Shown: in pieces, positions 25,864 through 32,807 of the stretch | Layout: each line of letters opens with the position of its first letter | Position numbering within the stretch: position 1 is the first letter of the stretch | Origin: CASICS01 sp045564455 | Lineage (GTDB): Bacteria > Pseudomonadota > Gammaproteobacteria > Magnimaribacterales > AG-339-G14 | Direction of reading: 5' to 3' | Assembly: GCA_045564455.1 (NCBI GenBank) | Contig: JBJLHG010000002.1 | Span: 434,001 to 498,000 of the forward strand | Length of the DNA stretch: 64,000 bases | Position numbers and translations under genes: made by a program | Notes under the pieces: generated by a model | Seen by the model: only the letters and a program-made list of their open reading frames with translations | Database searches by the model: none | Told to the model about the DNA's origin: nothing

Positions 25864-27138
25864 TCAACTCTTGATGAAATCATACACTGCATGAGCGCAT
25901 CCTTTAGGATTTTCTATTACATTAAAATGAGCAGATTTGGGTATTAAGGCAAAAGTATGCATTTTTGAACTTGGAAGTAGCTTCAATTTTTTATAATGCT
26001 TTTTTTCTTCTATTAAATTCTCACGCTTTTTAACTTTTTCTTGCCCTATGCAGCCTGGATAAAGATCCTCAACTTCATTTTTAAAAAGATTATAAATACC
26101 AAAATAAGGTTGATCAGAAATTAGCTTTCCATTTTTGCCATACTTAAACTCGTCTTCTCCTTGAAACTGCATTATTTTAATATCTAGTTTTTTTAAATAA
26201 GCTCTGTTTTTCACCTCAGCTAAAGAATTCGTTTGAAGCATAGTTTGCCTAAACTTTAATAAAAAATCTTTTGATGGATTATTGGTTTTAAAAATTAAAT
26301 GAGTAATCCTGTCATAAGCTTCTGATCCTTTAATAGCATTTTTTAAGTTTTGTTGAATTTCTGTAATGCCAAAAGGCAATTTAAAAAAAGTAATAATTGA
26401 AAATAAAAATTTTAACTGAAAGGGCGCAATAAAAAAACCATGAGGCGGCCCTACACAAATTTTTGGGGCCAGAGCTAACCATTCGCTCTCAAAATAATCC
26501 CATATCTGCGCACCTCTAGAAAAGCTTATAAAAATTTCAGGATGATTCAGCAATAAGTGTTCAAAAACTACCACGCCTCTATCATGACCAACGAAATTAG
26601 CTCTATTAATTCCAAGTTTTTTTATTATCTTATAAGTAGACACAGCTTGATTTACATGACTAAATTTTGAGTCAACTCTTACTTTTCTCATATCTATTTT
26701 TCTATTAAAAGGCAGAGCATTAGCATTATGTGTTGCATAGGTCTGATCTTTATCCAAATTTATTTTTGAATAACTTTCATAAAATGGTAGATGAACAATA
26801 TATATCAACAGATTGCTATCTTTAGAACAGAGTTCAGCTGCCATCCAATATAAAGATTCACTCGGGTTAGAAGGGATGCCTCCCATCATAATGATAGTAT
26901 TTTTTTCTTCTGCGTTTTTATTCCCACACTGACTAACTAAATGCATATAACCATCAATTTTTACGTAATTTTTAGTTAAAGCGACATTGTTTATTTCTAA
27001 AAAATCAGGATCATTTTTAAAAGGGGATTTTGAGTCTCTGTAAATACAAATTATATGGATTAATATTTTTTGAAAAAATAAATAAATTAAAGCAAGTCCG
27101 GCAAATATAATTTCTGAAAGAAAGATTAAAGGCTTCAT
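25864..27138 (-). CDS. Membrane-anchored alpha/beta hydrolase
   Basis: A 424-residue hydrolase with an N-terminal membrane helix (about residues 4-25). The oxyanion region is MMGGIPSNP; the nucleophile elbow GHDRG carries Asp rather than Ser, as in epoxide hydrolases and dehalogenases. The catalytic His is probably in PKSAHFNVIENP near the end. The cap is large (residues ~190-330). The ATG at 27138 is chosen over TTG at 27144; it lies 7 bases after the CCA end of tRNA-Thr and has no ribosome site. The substrate is unknown. Confidence 0.8.
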   Translation of the reverse strand: MKPLIFLSEIIFAGLALIYLFFQKILIHIICIYRDSKSPFKNDPDFLEINNVALTKNYVKIDGYMHLVSQCGNKNAEEKNTIIMMGGIPSNPSESLYWMAAELCSKDSNLLIYIVHLPFYESYSKINLDKDQTYATHNANALPFNRKIDMRKVRVDSKFSHVNQAVSTYKIIKKLGINRANFVGHDRGVVVFEHLLLNHPEIFISFSRGAQIWDYFESEWLALAPKICVGPPHGFFIAPFQLKFLFSIITFFKLPFGITEIQQNLKNAIKGSEAYDRITHLIFKTNNPSKDFLLKFRQTMLQTNSLAEVKNRAYLKKLDIKIMQFQGEDEFKYGKNGKLISDQPYFGIYNLFKNEVEDLYPGCIGQEKVKKRENLIEEKKHYKKLKLLPSSKMHTFALIPKSAHFNVIENPKGCAHAVYDFIKS

Positions 27139-27145
27139 AAACAAA

Positions 27146-27221
27146 TGGAGCTGGCGATTGGATTTGAACCAACGACCGCCTGATTACAAATCAGGAGCTC
27201 TACCAACTGAGCTACGCCAGC
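27146..27221 (-). tRNA. tRNA-Thr (anticodon TGT)
   Basis: A 76-base cloverleaf on the minus strand: acceptor GCTGGCG/CGCCAGC, D arm GCTC/GAGC, anticodon stem CCTGA/TCAGG around TTTGTAA giving TGT, T loop TTCAAAT, discriminator T and encoded CCA. It corresponds to thrU of E. coli, which there lies on the other side next to tRNA-Tyr. Here it lies between birA and the hydrolase gene and points away from the tuf operon. Confidence 0.97.
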
Positions 27222-27242
27222 AATGAAAAGTTGATTATATAT

Positions 27243-28040
27243 TTATTTTTGTATCTTTAAAGACACTTCTCCAGAAGTCACTTTATTTTTTTTCTTTCCG
27301 ATTATGAGATTAAGAGAGCCATCCTCATTTACATCTAAAGCTATACAGTTTTCTTCAGGATGATTTGAGCTAATAACCTTCTGATTTTTAAGCATATGTA
27401 AAGATTCATAATCTTCTTTAAAGTATTTAAATCCGTTTTGCTCAAACAAAGAAAGATCATTTATAATTTCGCTTACAATCCCTGCAATCAATTCGTTTCG
27501 ATCAATTTCTAAAAGTGGATTTTCTTTTTGAATAGATGTCCACTTTTGATCAATATATTCATTTTCTTTCATCCTCACATTCAAACCAATGCCAATAACC
27601 ATAAGTAACTTTCCATTAATACTTTTAGTTTCGATTAAAATACCCCCAAATTTTTTATCATCAAGAAATAAATCATTAGGCCATTTAATGAGAGGTGAAA
27701 ACGAATAGAGTTTTTTAATAGCTTTAGAAATATTTAAAGCAGTGAATAGGCTAAAGCCTTCAAATTTATTCAAAGATATTTTTGAAAGAAAAGACATAGA
27801 CAAATAAATATTCTGATTTTTTGGACTTTGCCAGACTTTTCCACTTCTGCCTCGACCCGAACTTTGTTTTTCAGCCAAACAGATAGAAATTACGTTTTCA
27901 TCTTGAACCTTTTCTAATAAATAAGAATTTGTAGAGTTTATTTCATTAAAAATTTCTAAATCTAAAGAAAAATCTTTAAATTTTGGTAGAAAATTAAAAA
28001 TAATTTCCTTCTTTAATTTGTTTTCATTGACATCTTTCAT
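27243..28040 (-). CDS. birA: Biotin-acetyl-CoA-carboxylase ligase, no repressor domain
   Basis: A 265-residue ligase that attaches biotin to the carboxylase carrier protein. The biotinyl-AMP loop GRGRSGKVW is at 62-70, with IKWPNDLFLDDKKFGGILIE and the C-terminal SH3-like domain (CIALDVNEDGSLNLIIG) following. E. coli BirA (321) has an N-terminal winged helix that represses the bio operon; here the N-terminus is too short for it. The ATG at 28040 is chosen over an in-frame GTG at 28061. It is divergent from tRNA-Tyr by 28 bases. Confidence 0.93.
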   Translation of the reverse strand: MKDVNENKLKKEIIFNFLPKFKDFSLDLEIFNEINSTNSYLLEKVQDENVISICLAEKQSSGRGRSGKVWQSPKNQNIYLSMSFLSKISLNKFEGFSLFTALNISKAIKKLYSFSPLIKWPNDLFLDDKKFGGILIETKSINGKLLMVIGIGLNVRMKENEYIDQKWTSIQKENPLLEIDRNELIAGIVSEIINDLSLFEQNGFKYFKEDYESLHMLKNQKVISSNHPEENCIALDVNEDGSLNLIIGKKKNKVTSGEVSLKIQK

Positions 28041-28055
28041 GTGTACCAAGAGAAT
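28027..28055 (+). promoter_or_regulatory. Promoter of the tRNA-Tyr/tuf operon
   Basis: A consensus TTGACA is followed after 17 bases by GAGAAT, with the expected start about 7 bases before tRNA-Tyr. The -35 lies inside the first codons of the divergent birA gene, so the two transcription units share DNA here. Confidence 0.55.
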
Positions 28056-28068
28056 ACCCACCTTAATT

Positions 28069-28152
28069 GGAGGGGTTGGGGAGCGGTCAAACCCAGCTGA
28101 CTGTAAATCAGCCGCTTCGGCTTCGCAGGTTCGAATCCTGCCCCCTCCACCA
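28069..28152 (+). tRNA. tRNA-Tyr (anticodon GTA)
   Basis: An 84-base class II tRNA with a long variable arm (CCGCTTCGGCTTC region). Acceptor GGAGGGG/CCCCTCC, anticodon stem GCTGA/TCAGC around CTGTAAA giving GTA, T loop TTCGAAT, and encoded CCA at 28150-28152. It heads the tuf transcription unit, as tyrU does before tufB in E. coli; the tRNA-Gly that follows there is absent. Confidence 0.97.
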
Positions 28153-28170
28153 TAATGTAATCATAATTAG

Positions 28171-28199
28171 TTGCATTTGGCCGTAGAATTGAGTATAAA
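28171..28199 (+). promoter_or_regulatory. Second promoter ahead of tRNA-Thr and tuf
   Basis: TTGCAT and TATAAA are separated by exactly 17 bases in the 121-base gap between tRNA-Tyr and tRNA-Thr. The predicted start is near 28206. This would let tuf be transcribed independently of tRNA-Tyr. Confidence 0.55.
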
Positions 28200-28273
28200 C
28201 GCGAACGGAGTCTTGGGTCTAGAGTTGATGTTCTTTTTAACAACTTTAAATTCAATTTTCTTAACTTGGGAAT

Positions 28274-28349
<76 letters not shown>

Positions 28350-28391
28350 TGATTGTAATTTTAGTTTAGTTTTATATAAGAGGAAGATTAA

Positions 28392-29585
28392 ATGGCTAAG
28401 GAAAAATTTGAAAGAAATAAACCGCATTTAAATGTGGGAACAATTGGTCATGTTGACCATGGTAAAACTACGCTTACAGCGGCTTTAACTAAAGTTTGTG
28501 CTGAAGCTTATGGTTCTGGTGAAGCAGTTGCATTTGACGGAATTGATAACGCGCCAGAAGAAAGAGAAAGAGGAATTACAATTGCTACTTCTCACGTTGA
28601 ATATGATTCTCCTGCAAGACACTATGCTCACGTAGATTGTCCTGGACACGCGGACTATATTAAAAATATGATCACTGGTGCAGCTCAAATGGATGGTGCT
28701 ATTTTAGTAGTAAACTGTGCAGATGGACCTATGCCTCAAACTAGAGAGCACATTCTTCTTGCTAGACAAGTAGGAGTTCCTTATATCGTTGTATACTTAA
28801 ATAAGGCTGACCAAGTTGATGATGAAGAGTTGATCATGCTTGTAGAAGAAGAGATTAGAGAATTATTAACTGAATACGAGTTTCCAGGAGCAGATACGCC
28901 AGTAATAATTGGTTCTGCTTTAAAGGCGCTCGAAGGAGAAGAGTCTGATCATGGTACAGAATCTATTAAAAAGCTAGTAGAAGCAATCGACTCTTACATT
29001 CCAGAACCTACACGAGAAACTGATAAACCATTCCTAATGCCTATTGAAGATATTTTCTCAATTCAAGGAAGAGGAACAGTTGTTACAGGAAGAATAGATA
29101 GAGGCATGGTAAATGTTAACGACGAAATGGAGATTGTTGGTATTAAAGATACAGAAAAAACAGTCTGTACAGGTGTTGAAATGTTTAGAAAACTTTTAGA
29201 TCAAGGAAGAGCTGGAGAAAACGTTGGTGTCCTTTTAAGAGGAACTAAAAGAGAAGATGTTGAAAGAGGTCAGGTACTTTGTGCACCTGGATCCATCAAG
29301 CCTCATACTAAATTTGAAGCTCAAGTATACGTATTAAGTAAAGAAGAAGGCGGAAGACACACTCCTTTTTTCAAGGGTTATAGACCTCAGTTCTATGTAA
29401 GAACTACAGATGTAACTGGAGAGGTAACTCTTCCAGATGGCGTTGAGATGGTTATGCCTGGAGATGATATTGCTGTAACAGTTGAACTAATTTCACCAGT
29501 GGCTATGGAAGATGGTATGAAATTTGCAATCCGTGAAGGTGGAAGAACTGTTGGAGCTGGTGTAGTTTCAAAAATTGTAGAGTAG
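28392..29585 (+). CDS. tuf: Elongation factor Tu
   Basis: A 397-residue GTPase that brings aminoacyl-tRNA to the ribosome. G1 is GHVDHGKT, G3 DCPGH, and G4 NKAD, where E. coli has NKCD. Domain 2 has RGTVVTGRIDRG, and domain 3 ends in FAIREGGRTVGAGVVSKIVE. It is the only tuf in this window; the position after fusA that holds a second copy in many relatives is taken by another gene. Its TAG stop at 29583-29585 shares its last two bases with the first two of tRNA-Trp. Confidence 0.98.
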   Translation: MAKEKFERNKPHLNVGTIGHVDHGKTTLTAALTKVCAEAYGSGEAVAFDGIDNAPEERERGITIATSHVEYDSPARHYAHVDCPGHADYIKNMITGAAQMDGAILVVNCADGPMPQTREHILLARQVGVPYIVVYLNKADQVDDEELIMLVEEEIRELLTEYEFPGADTPVIIGSALKALEGEESDHGTESIKKLVEAIDSYIPEPTRETDKPFLMPIEDIFSIQGRGTVVTGRIDRGMVNVNDEMEIVGIKDTEKTVCTGVEMFRKLLDQGRAGENVGVLLRGTKREDVERGQVLCAPGSIKPHTKFEAQVYVLSKEEGGRHTPFFKGYRPQFYVRTTDVTGEVTLPDGVEMVMPGDDIAVTVELISPVAMEDGMKFAIREGGRTVGAGVVSKIVE

Positions 29586-29659
29586 GCCAGTAGCTCAATT
29601 GGTAGAGCGGCGGTCTCCAAAACCGCAGGTTGGGGGTTCGATTCCCTCCTGGCCTGCCA
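29584..29659 (+). tRNA. tRNA-Trp (anticodon CCA), overlapping the tuf stop codon
   Basis: A 76-base cloverleaf: acceptor AGGCCAG/CTGGCCT, D arm GCTC/GAGC, anticodon stem GCGGT/ACCGC around CTCCAAA giving CCA, T loop TTCGATT, discriminator G and encoded CCA at 29657-29659. The acceptor pairing fixes the 5' end at A29584, inside the tuf TAG stop. It links tuf to secE, an order shared with other gammaproteobacteria. Confidence 0.97.
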
Positions 29660-29678
29660 GAGTTTGAAGGATATATCT

Positions 29679-30047
29679 ATGGCACAAGAAAATTCAAAAT
29701 CATTTAATTTGCAAAGCAAATTGCTATGGCTAATTGGATTAGCTTTGCTAGCAGCTGCAGTATGGGGTAATTCTTTTTACAGTTACGTAGGGCTCCTATA
29801 CAGAGTTATAGCAGTATTGTTTATTATTATTGTTGCTTTAACTATTATTAGATTTACATCCTTTGGAAGCAGTGCATATAGTTTGATAGTTCAATCTTCT
29901 GTAGAGATTAGAAAAGTCGTTTGGCCTAATAGAACTGAAACTACTCAAACCACTTTTATAGTTGCAGCTGCAGTTATTGTTGCGTCTTTAATTTTATGGG
30001 GACTTGATTCTTTATTTTCATTATCAATGAAAGCTATTTTAGGTTAA
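29679..30047 (+). CDS. secE: Preprotein translocase subunit SecE
   Basis: A 122-residue, three-helix SecE of the gammaproteobacterial type. Helices lie at about 15-31, 37-57 and 90-112. The conserved cytoplasmic amphipathic segment SSVEIRKVVWPNRTETTQTT precedes the last helix and clamps SecY. The ATG at 29679 with GAAGGA upstream is chosen over a TTG at 29664 that would add five residues. It begins 19 bases after the tRNA-Trp CCA and 2 bases before nusG at its end. Confidence 0.95.
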   Translation: MAQENSKSFNLQSKLLWLIGLALLAAAVWGNSFYSYVGLLYRVIAVLFIIIVALTIIRFTSFGSSAYSLIVQSSVEIRKVVWPNRTETTQTTFIVAAAVIVASLILWGLDSLFSLSMKAILG

Positions 30048-30049
30048 AT

Positions 30050-30583
30050 ATGACGAAATCTTGGTATGTAGTAAATTCTTATTCTGGCTATGAAAATAAA
30101 GCTAAAGAACAATTGATAGAAAGAATTGATCGAGAAGGTCTTAATGAATTTTTTGGTGGAATAGAAGTGCCTACTCAAACTATTACTGAAGTTAAGGCCG
30201 GCAAAGAAAAAATTACAGAAAAGAAATTTTTCCCTGGTTATGTCCTTGTTCAAATGGAAATGAATGATGAAACCTGGCACTTAGTAAAGGAAACTCCAAG
30301 AGTTTTAGGTTTTATAGGTGGAACTAAAAATAATCCAAAACCTATAACCGAAGCTGAAGCAAGCAGAATACTTCAACAACAAGAAGAAGGGTTTGAACCA
30401 ACTGCTCAAACAACCACTTATGAACCCGGAGAAATGATAAGGGTTATAGATGGACCTTTTAATGATTTCAGTGGAGTCGTTGAAGAGATAGACCAAGAGA
30501 AAAATAAAGTAAAAGTTGCGGTTATGATTTTTGGCCGTTCTACTCCGGTAGAGTTAGACTTTTCGCAAATTGAGAGAAGCTAA
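30050..30583 (+). CDS. nusG: Transcription termination/antitermination factor NusG
   Basis: A 177-residue factor that binds RNA polymerase and links it to Rho or to the ribosome. The NGN domain starts KSWYVVNSYSGYENKAKEQL and contains FFPGYVLVQMEMND; the C-terminal KOW domain has PGEMIRVIDGPFNDFSGVVEE. Length is close to E. coli (181). It overlaps the rplK start by one base (TAATG), joining the secE-nusG and rplK units more tightly than in E. coli, where a promoter separates them. Confidence 0.97.
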   Translation: MTKSWYVVNSYSGYENKAKEQLIERIDREGLNEFFGGIEVPTQTITEVKAGKEKITEKKFFPGYVLVQMEMNDETWHLVKETPRVLGFIGGTKNNPKPITEAEASRILQQQEEGFEPTAQTTTYEPGEMIRVIDGPFNDFSGVVEEIDQEKNKVKVAVMIFGRSTPVELDFSQIERS

Positions 30584-31017
30584 TGGCTAAAAAAGAAAAA
30601 AATATAATGACATACATTAAATTGCAAGTACCTGCTGGTGCCGCATCTCCAAGCCCTCCAGTAGGACCTGCTTTAGGTCAACATGGAGTTAATTTAATGG
30701 ATTTCTGTAATGCATTTAATTCTCAAACAAATGACTTAGAAAAGAATCTTCCAGTACCAGTTGTAATTACTGTTTATGAAGATAGAAGTTTTGATTTCAT
30801 TTGTAAAACAACTCCAGCAAGTATTTTATTAAAAAAAGCAGCTGGTTTGAGCAAAGGGAGTGGAACTCCTAATTCAGAAAAAGTTGGAAAGGTGAATAGA
30901 GCTCAACTTGAAGAAATAGCTAATATAAAAATGAAGGATCTTAATGCTACCGATATAGATGCAGCGGTAAAAATCATAGAAGGTAGTGCAAGAAGCATGG
31001 GAATTGAGGTTAAATAA
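30583..31017 (+). CDS. rplK: 50S ribosomal protein L11
   Basis: A 144-residue protein of the GTPase-associated centre. The N-terminal domain has YIKLQVPAGAASPSPPVGPALGQ, with the proline-rich turn targeted by thiostrepton; the C-terminal RNA-binding domain has KTTPASILLKKAAGLSKGSG. A few extra residues precede the usual start. The L1-binding regulatory site that precedes rplK in E. coli is not recognisable, since the start sits on the nusG stop. Confidence 0.97.
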   Translation: MAKKEKNIMTYIKLQVPAGAASPSPPVGPALGQHGVNLMDFCNAFNSQTNDLEKNLPVPVVITVYEDRSFDFICKTTPASILLKKAAGLSKGSGTPNSEKVGKVNRAQLEEIANIKMKDLNATDIDAAVKIIEGSARSMGIEVK

Positions 31018-31019
31018 AT

Positions 31020-31676
31020 ATGACGAATGAAAAAGAAAAATTTTCAATAGAAGCTGCTGTAAAAGTTTTAAATAATGAAGGTTCAAAAAAATTTCTTGAA
31101 GCAATAGATGTTGCTGTAAATTTAGGAATTGATCCTATCAAAACAGATCAAGCAGTTAGAGGAGCTTCAAACCTTCCTCATGGAAATGGAAAAGTTTATA
31201 AAGTTGCTGTCTTTGCTGAAGGTGAGGAGGCTTCTGCAGCTAAAGACGCAGGAGCTGATTCTGTCGGCATGGAAGATTTAGCAGATGAAATGAAGAAAGG
31301 GAAATTAGATTTTGATGTTGTTATAGCAACACCTGAAACAATGAGAGTTGTCAGTCCTTTAGGACAAGTACTTGGACCCAAAGGTTTAATGCCTAATCCA
31401 AAATCGGAAACAGTTACAAAAGATGTAGCTGGAGCAGTTAAAAACGCAAAAGCAGGACAAATTAGGTATAAATCAGATAAACAAGGTATAATCCACACCC
31501 GAATTGGTCAGGTTGGATATACAGAGAAACAAATAGAAGATAATTTAGTCGCTTTCCTAGCAGATGTTAAGAAAGCTAAACCTCCTTCAGCGAAAGGAGT
31601 ATACATCTCTAAAGTTTCAATTTCATCGACAATGGGTAAAGGGCTTGAACTTGATGTGGCCTCTTTAAATTTTTAA
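31020..31676 (+). CDS. rplA: 50S ribosomal protein L1
   Basis: A 218-residue L1-stalk protein, about 16 residues shorter than E. coli (234), mostly at the N-terminus. Hallmarks are the AVRGASNLPHGNGK loop, the central GLMPNPKSETVT and the RYKSDKQGIIHTRIG strand that binds 23S rRNA. In E. coli it represses rplKA translation. It follows rplK after 2 bases and precedes the long rplJ leader. Confidence 0.97.
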   Translation: MTNEKEKFSIEAAVKVLNNEGSKKFLEAIDVAVNLGIDPIKTDQAVRGASNLPHGNGKVYKVAVFAEGEEASAAKDAGADSVGMEDLADEMKKGKLDFDVVIATPETMRVVSPLGQVLGPKGLMPNPKSETVTKDVAGAVKNAKAGQIRYKSDKQGIIHTRIGQVGYTEKQIEDNLVAFLADVKKAKPPSAKGVYISKVSISSTMGKGLELDVASLNF

Positions 31677-31740
31677 AGACCTTAATAGTTGACTGATTTG
31701 AAAAGAATTTTGGGCTATTGCAATTCCGTTGCAATTGTCG

Positions 31741-31794
31741 AAGACCGTAGGTGCTCATGATTTTTCATAAGCTTAATTTTCCTACGCAGATGGT
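31741..31794 (+). promoter_or_regulatory. L10-type autoregulatory leader RNA
   Basis: In the 181-base rplA-rplJ gap, ACCGTAGG at 31744-31751 pairs with CCTACG at 31781-31786 and, across a CAGA bulge, with TGGT at 31790-31793. The ACCGTAGGTG...CCTACGCAGATGG arrangement resembles the L10 leader to which L10-(L12) complex binds in other bacteria. The remaining upstream bases (31677-31740) include a GCAATTCCGTTGC hairpin. Confidence 0.65.
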
Positions 31795-31795
31795 T

Positions 31796-31829
31796 CTTAG
31801 CACAAACTACGGTTTAGCTAAGGTTTTTT
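31796..31829 (+). terminator. Possible attenuator hairpin in the rplJ leader
   Basis: CTTAGC (31796-31801) and GCTAAG (31817-31822) form a six-pair stem followed by G and six T residues, the form of a Rho-independent terminator. It ends 28 bases before the rplJ start. Its loop contains CTACGGT, which can instead pair with ACCGTAG at 31744-31750 of the L10 motif. Confidence 0.5.
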
Positions 31830-31857
31830 ATTTCTCAAATTAAAGAGGAATTAATTT

Positions 31858-32376
31858 ATGTCACACTTAGACGAAAAGAAAGTACAAGTTGATGAGCTGA
31901 AACAAATTGCTGATCAAGCATTTTCAGCTATTGCCGTTGATTACAGAGGAACCGATGTTCCAAAATTGACTGGCTTTAGAAGAGATGCAAAAGATCAATC
32001 AGTTTTTATTAAAATCATTAAAAATACTTTAGCTAAGAGAGCATTAGAAGGTACTAAATTTGATTCATTGAGCGAAGTGCTCACCGGACCAACTTTGTTA
32101 GCTTTTTCTTTAGAAGATTATCAAAGCGCTGCAAAACTCATTAAAAGTTTTTCTGCAGTTGAGGAATCGTTTGAAGTTAAAGGTCTTTCAATTGGCGAAG
32201 GTTTCCTTGAGGCGAATGAATTAAATAATTTAGCATCTCTTCCATCAAAAGAAGAGGCAATTTCTATGTTGCTTGGCTTACTAAATGCACCGGTTCAAAA
32301 ATTAGCTGGCACCCTAAATGAAGTGCCAACCAGTTTTGTTAGAACTTTAAGTGCAGTTGGTTCTTCAAAATCATAA
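31858..32376 (+). CDS. rplJ: 50S ribosomal protein L10
   Basis: A 172-residue stalk base protein. The N-terminal rRNA-binding domain carries AIAVDYRGTDVPKLTGFRRDAKD, and IKNTLAKRALEGT is the conserved L10 segment; the C-terminal helix that holds L7/L12 dimers ends the protein. The start has AAAGAGGAA as ribosome site. It probably controls its own synthesis through the leader immediately upstream. Confidence 0.97.
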   Translation: MSHLDEKKVQVDELKQIADQAFSAIAVDYRGTDVPKLTGFRRDAKDQSVFIKIIKNTLAKRALEGTKFDSLSEVLTGPTLLAFSLEDYQSAAKLIKSFSAVEESFEVKGLSIGEGFLEANELNNLASLPSKEEAISMLLGLLNAPVQKLAGTLNEVPTSFVRTLSAVGSSKS

Positions 32377-32400
32377 GTTTGAAATAATTAGGAGTTAAAA

Positions 32401-32778
32401 ATGGCTATATCAAAAGAAGAAATTTTAGATGCAATTTCCGAAATGAGTGTAATGGATGTTGTAGATCTAGTTAAGCTTATGGAAGAAAAATTTGGAGTTA
32501 CTGCTGCTGCACCAGTTGCTGCCGCTGCTCCAGCTGCAGGCGGCGAAGCCGAAGCTGTAGAAGAGCAAAGTGAGTTTGAAATTTTCTTAGCTGAAGTTGG
32601 TGATAAAAAAATAGATGTAATCAAAGCGGTTAGATCTATCACTGGTTTAGGCTTGAAAGAAGCAAAAGCAATCGTTGACGGTGCACCTGCATCAGTTAAG
32701 GAAGGAGCTAATAAAGAGGAAGCAGAAACTGCTAAATCTCAATTAGAGGAAGCTGGCGCTAAAGTAGAACTTAAGTAA
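32401..32778 (+). CDS. rplL: 50S ribosomal protein L7/L12
   Basis: A 125-residue stalk protein. The dimerisation domain is at 1-35 (ISEMSVMDVVDLVKLMEEKFGV), an Ala/Pro/Gly-rich hinge follows (AAAPVAAAAPAAGGEAEA), and the C-terminal domain carries GLGLKEAKAIVDGAP that contacts elongation factors. Only 29 bases separate it from rpoB, so the attenuator and RNase III site found in the E. coli rplL-rpoB gap are not present here. Confidence 0.97.
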   Translation: MAISKEEILDAISEMSVMDVVDLVKLMEEKFGVTAAAPVAAAAPAAGGEAEAVEEQSEFEIFLAEVGDKKIDVIKAVRSITGLGLKEAKAIVDGAPASVKEGANKEEAETAKSQLEEAGAKVELK

Positions 32779-32807
32779 AAAAATAAAATATAAACTAAAG
32801 AGTATTT

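Noticed and set aside
28226..28243. boxA-like GTTCTTTTTAACA between tRNA-Tyr and tRNA-Thr
   Set aside because: Two extra T residues break the boxA core, and the flanking GTTG/CAAC makes a small hairpin a better reading.
29393..29719. Minus-strand frame across the tuf end and tRNA-Trp
   Set aside because: Antisense to EF-Tu and a tRNA; a shadow frame.
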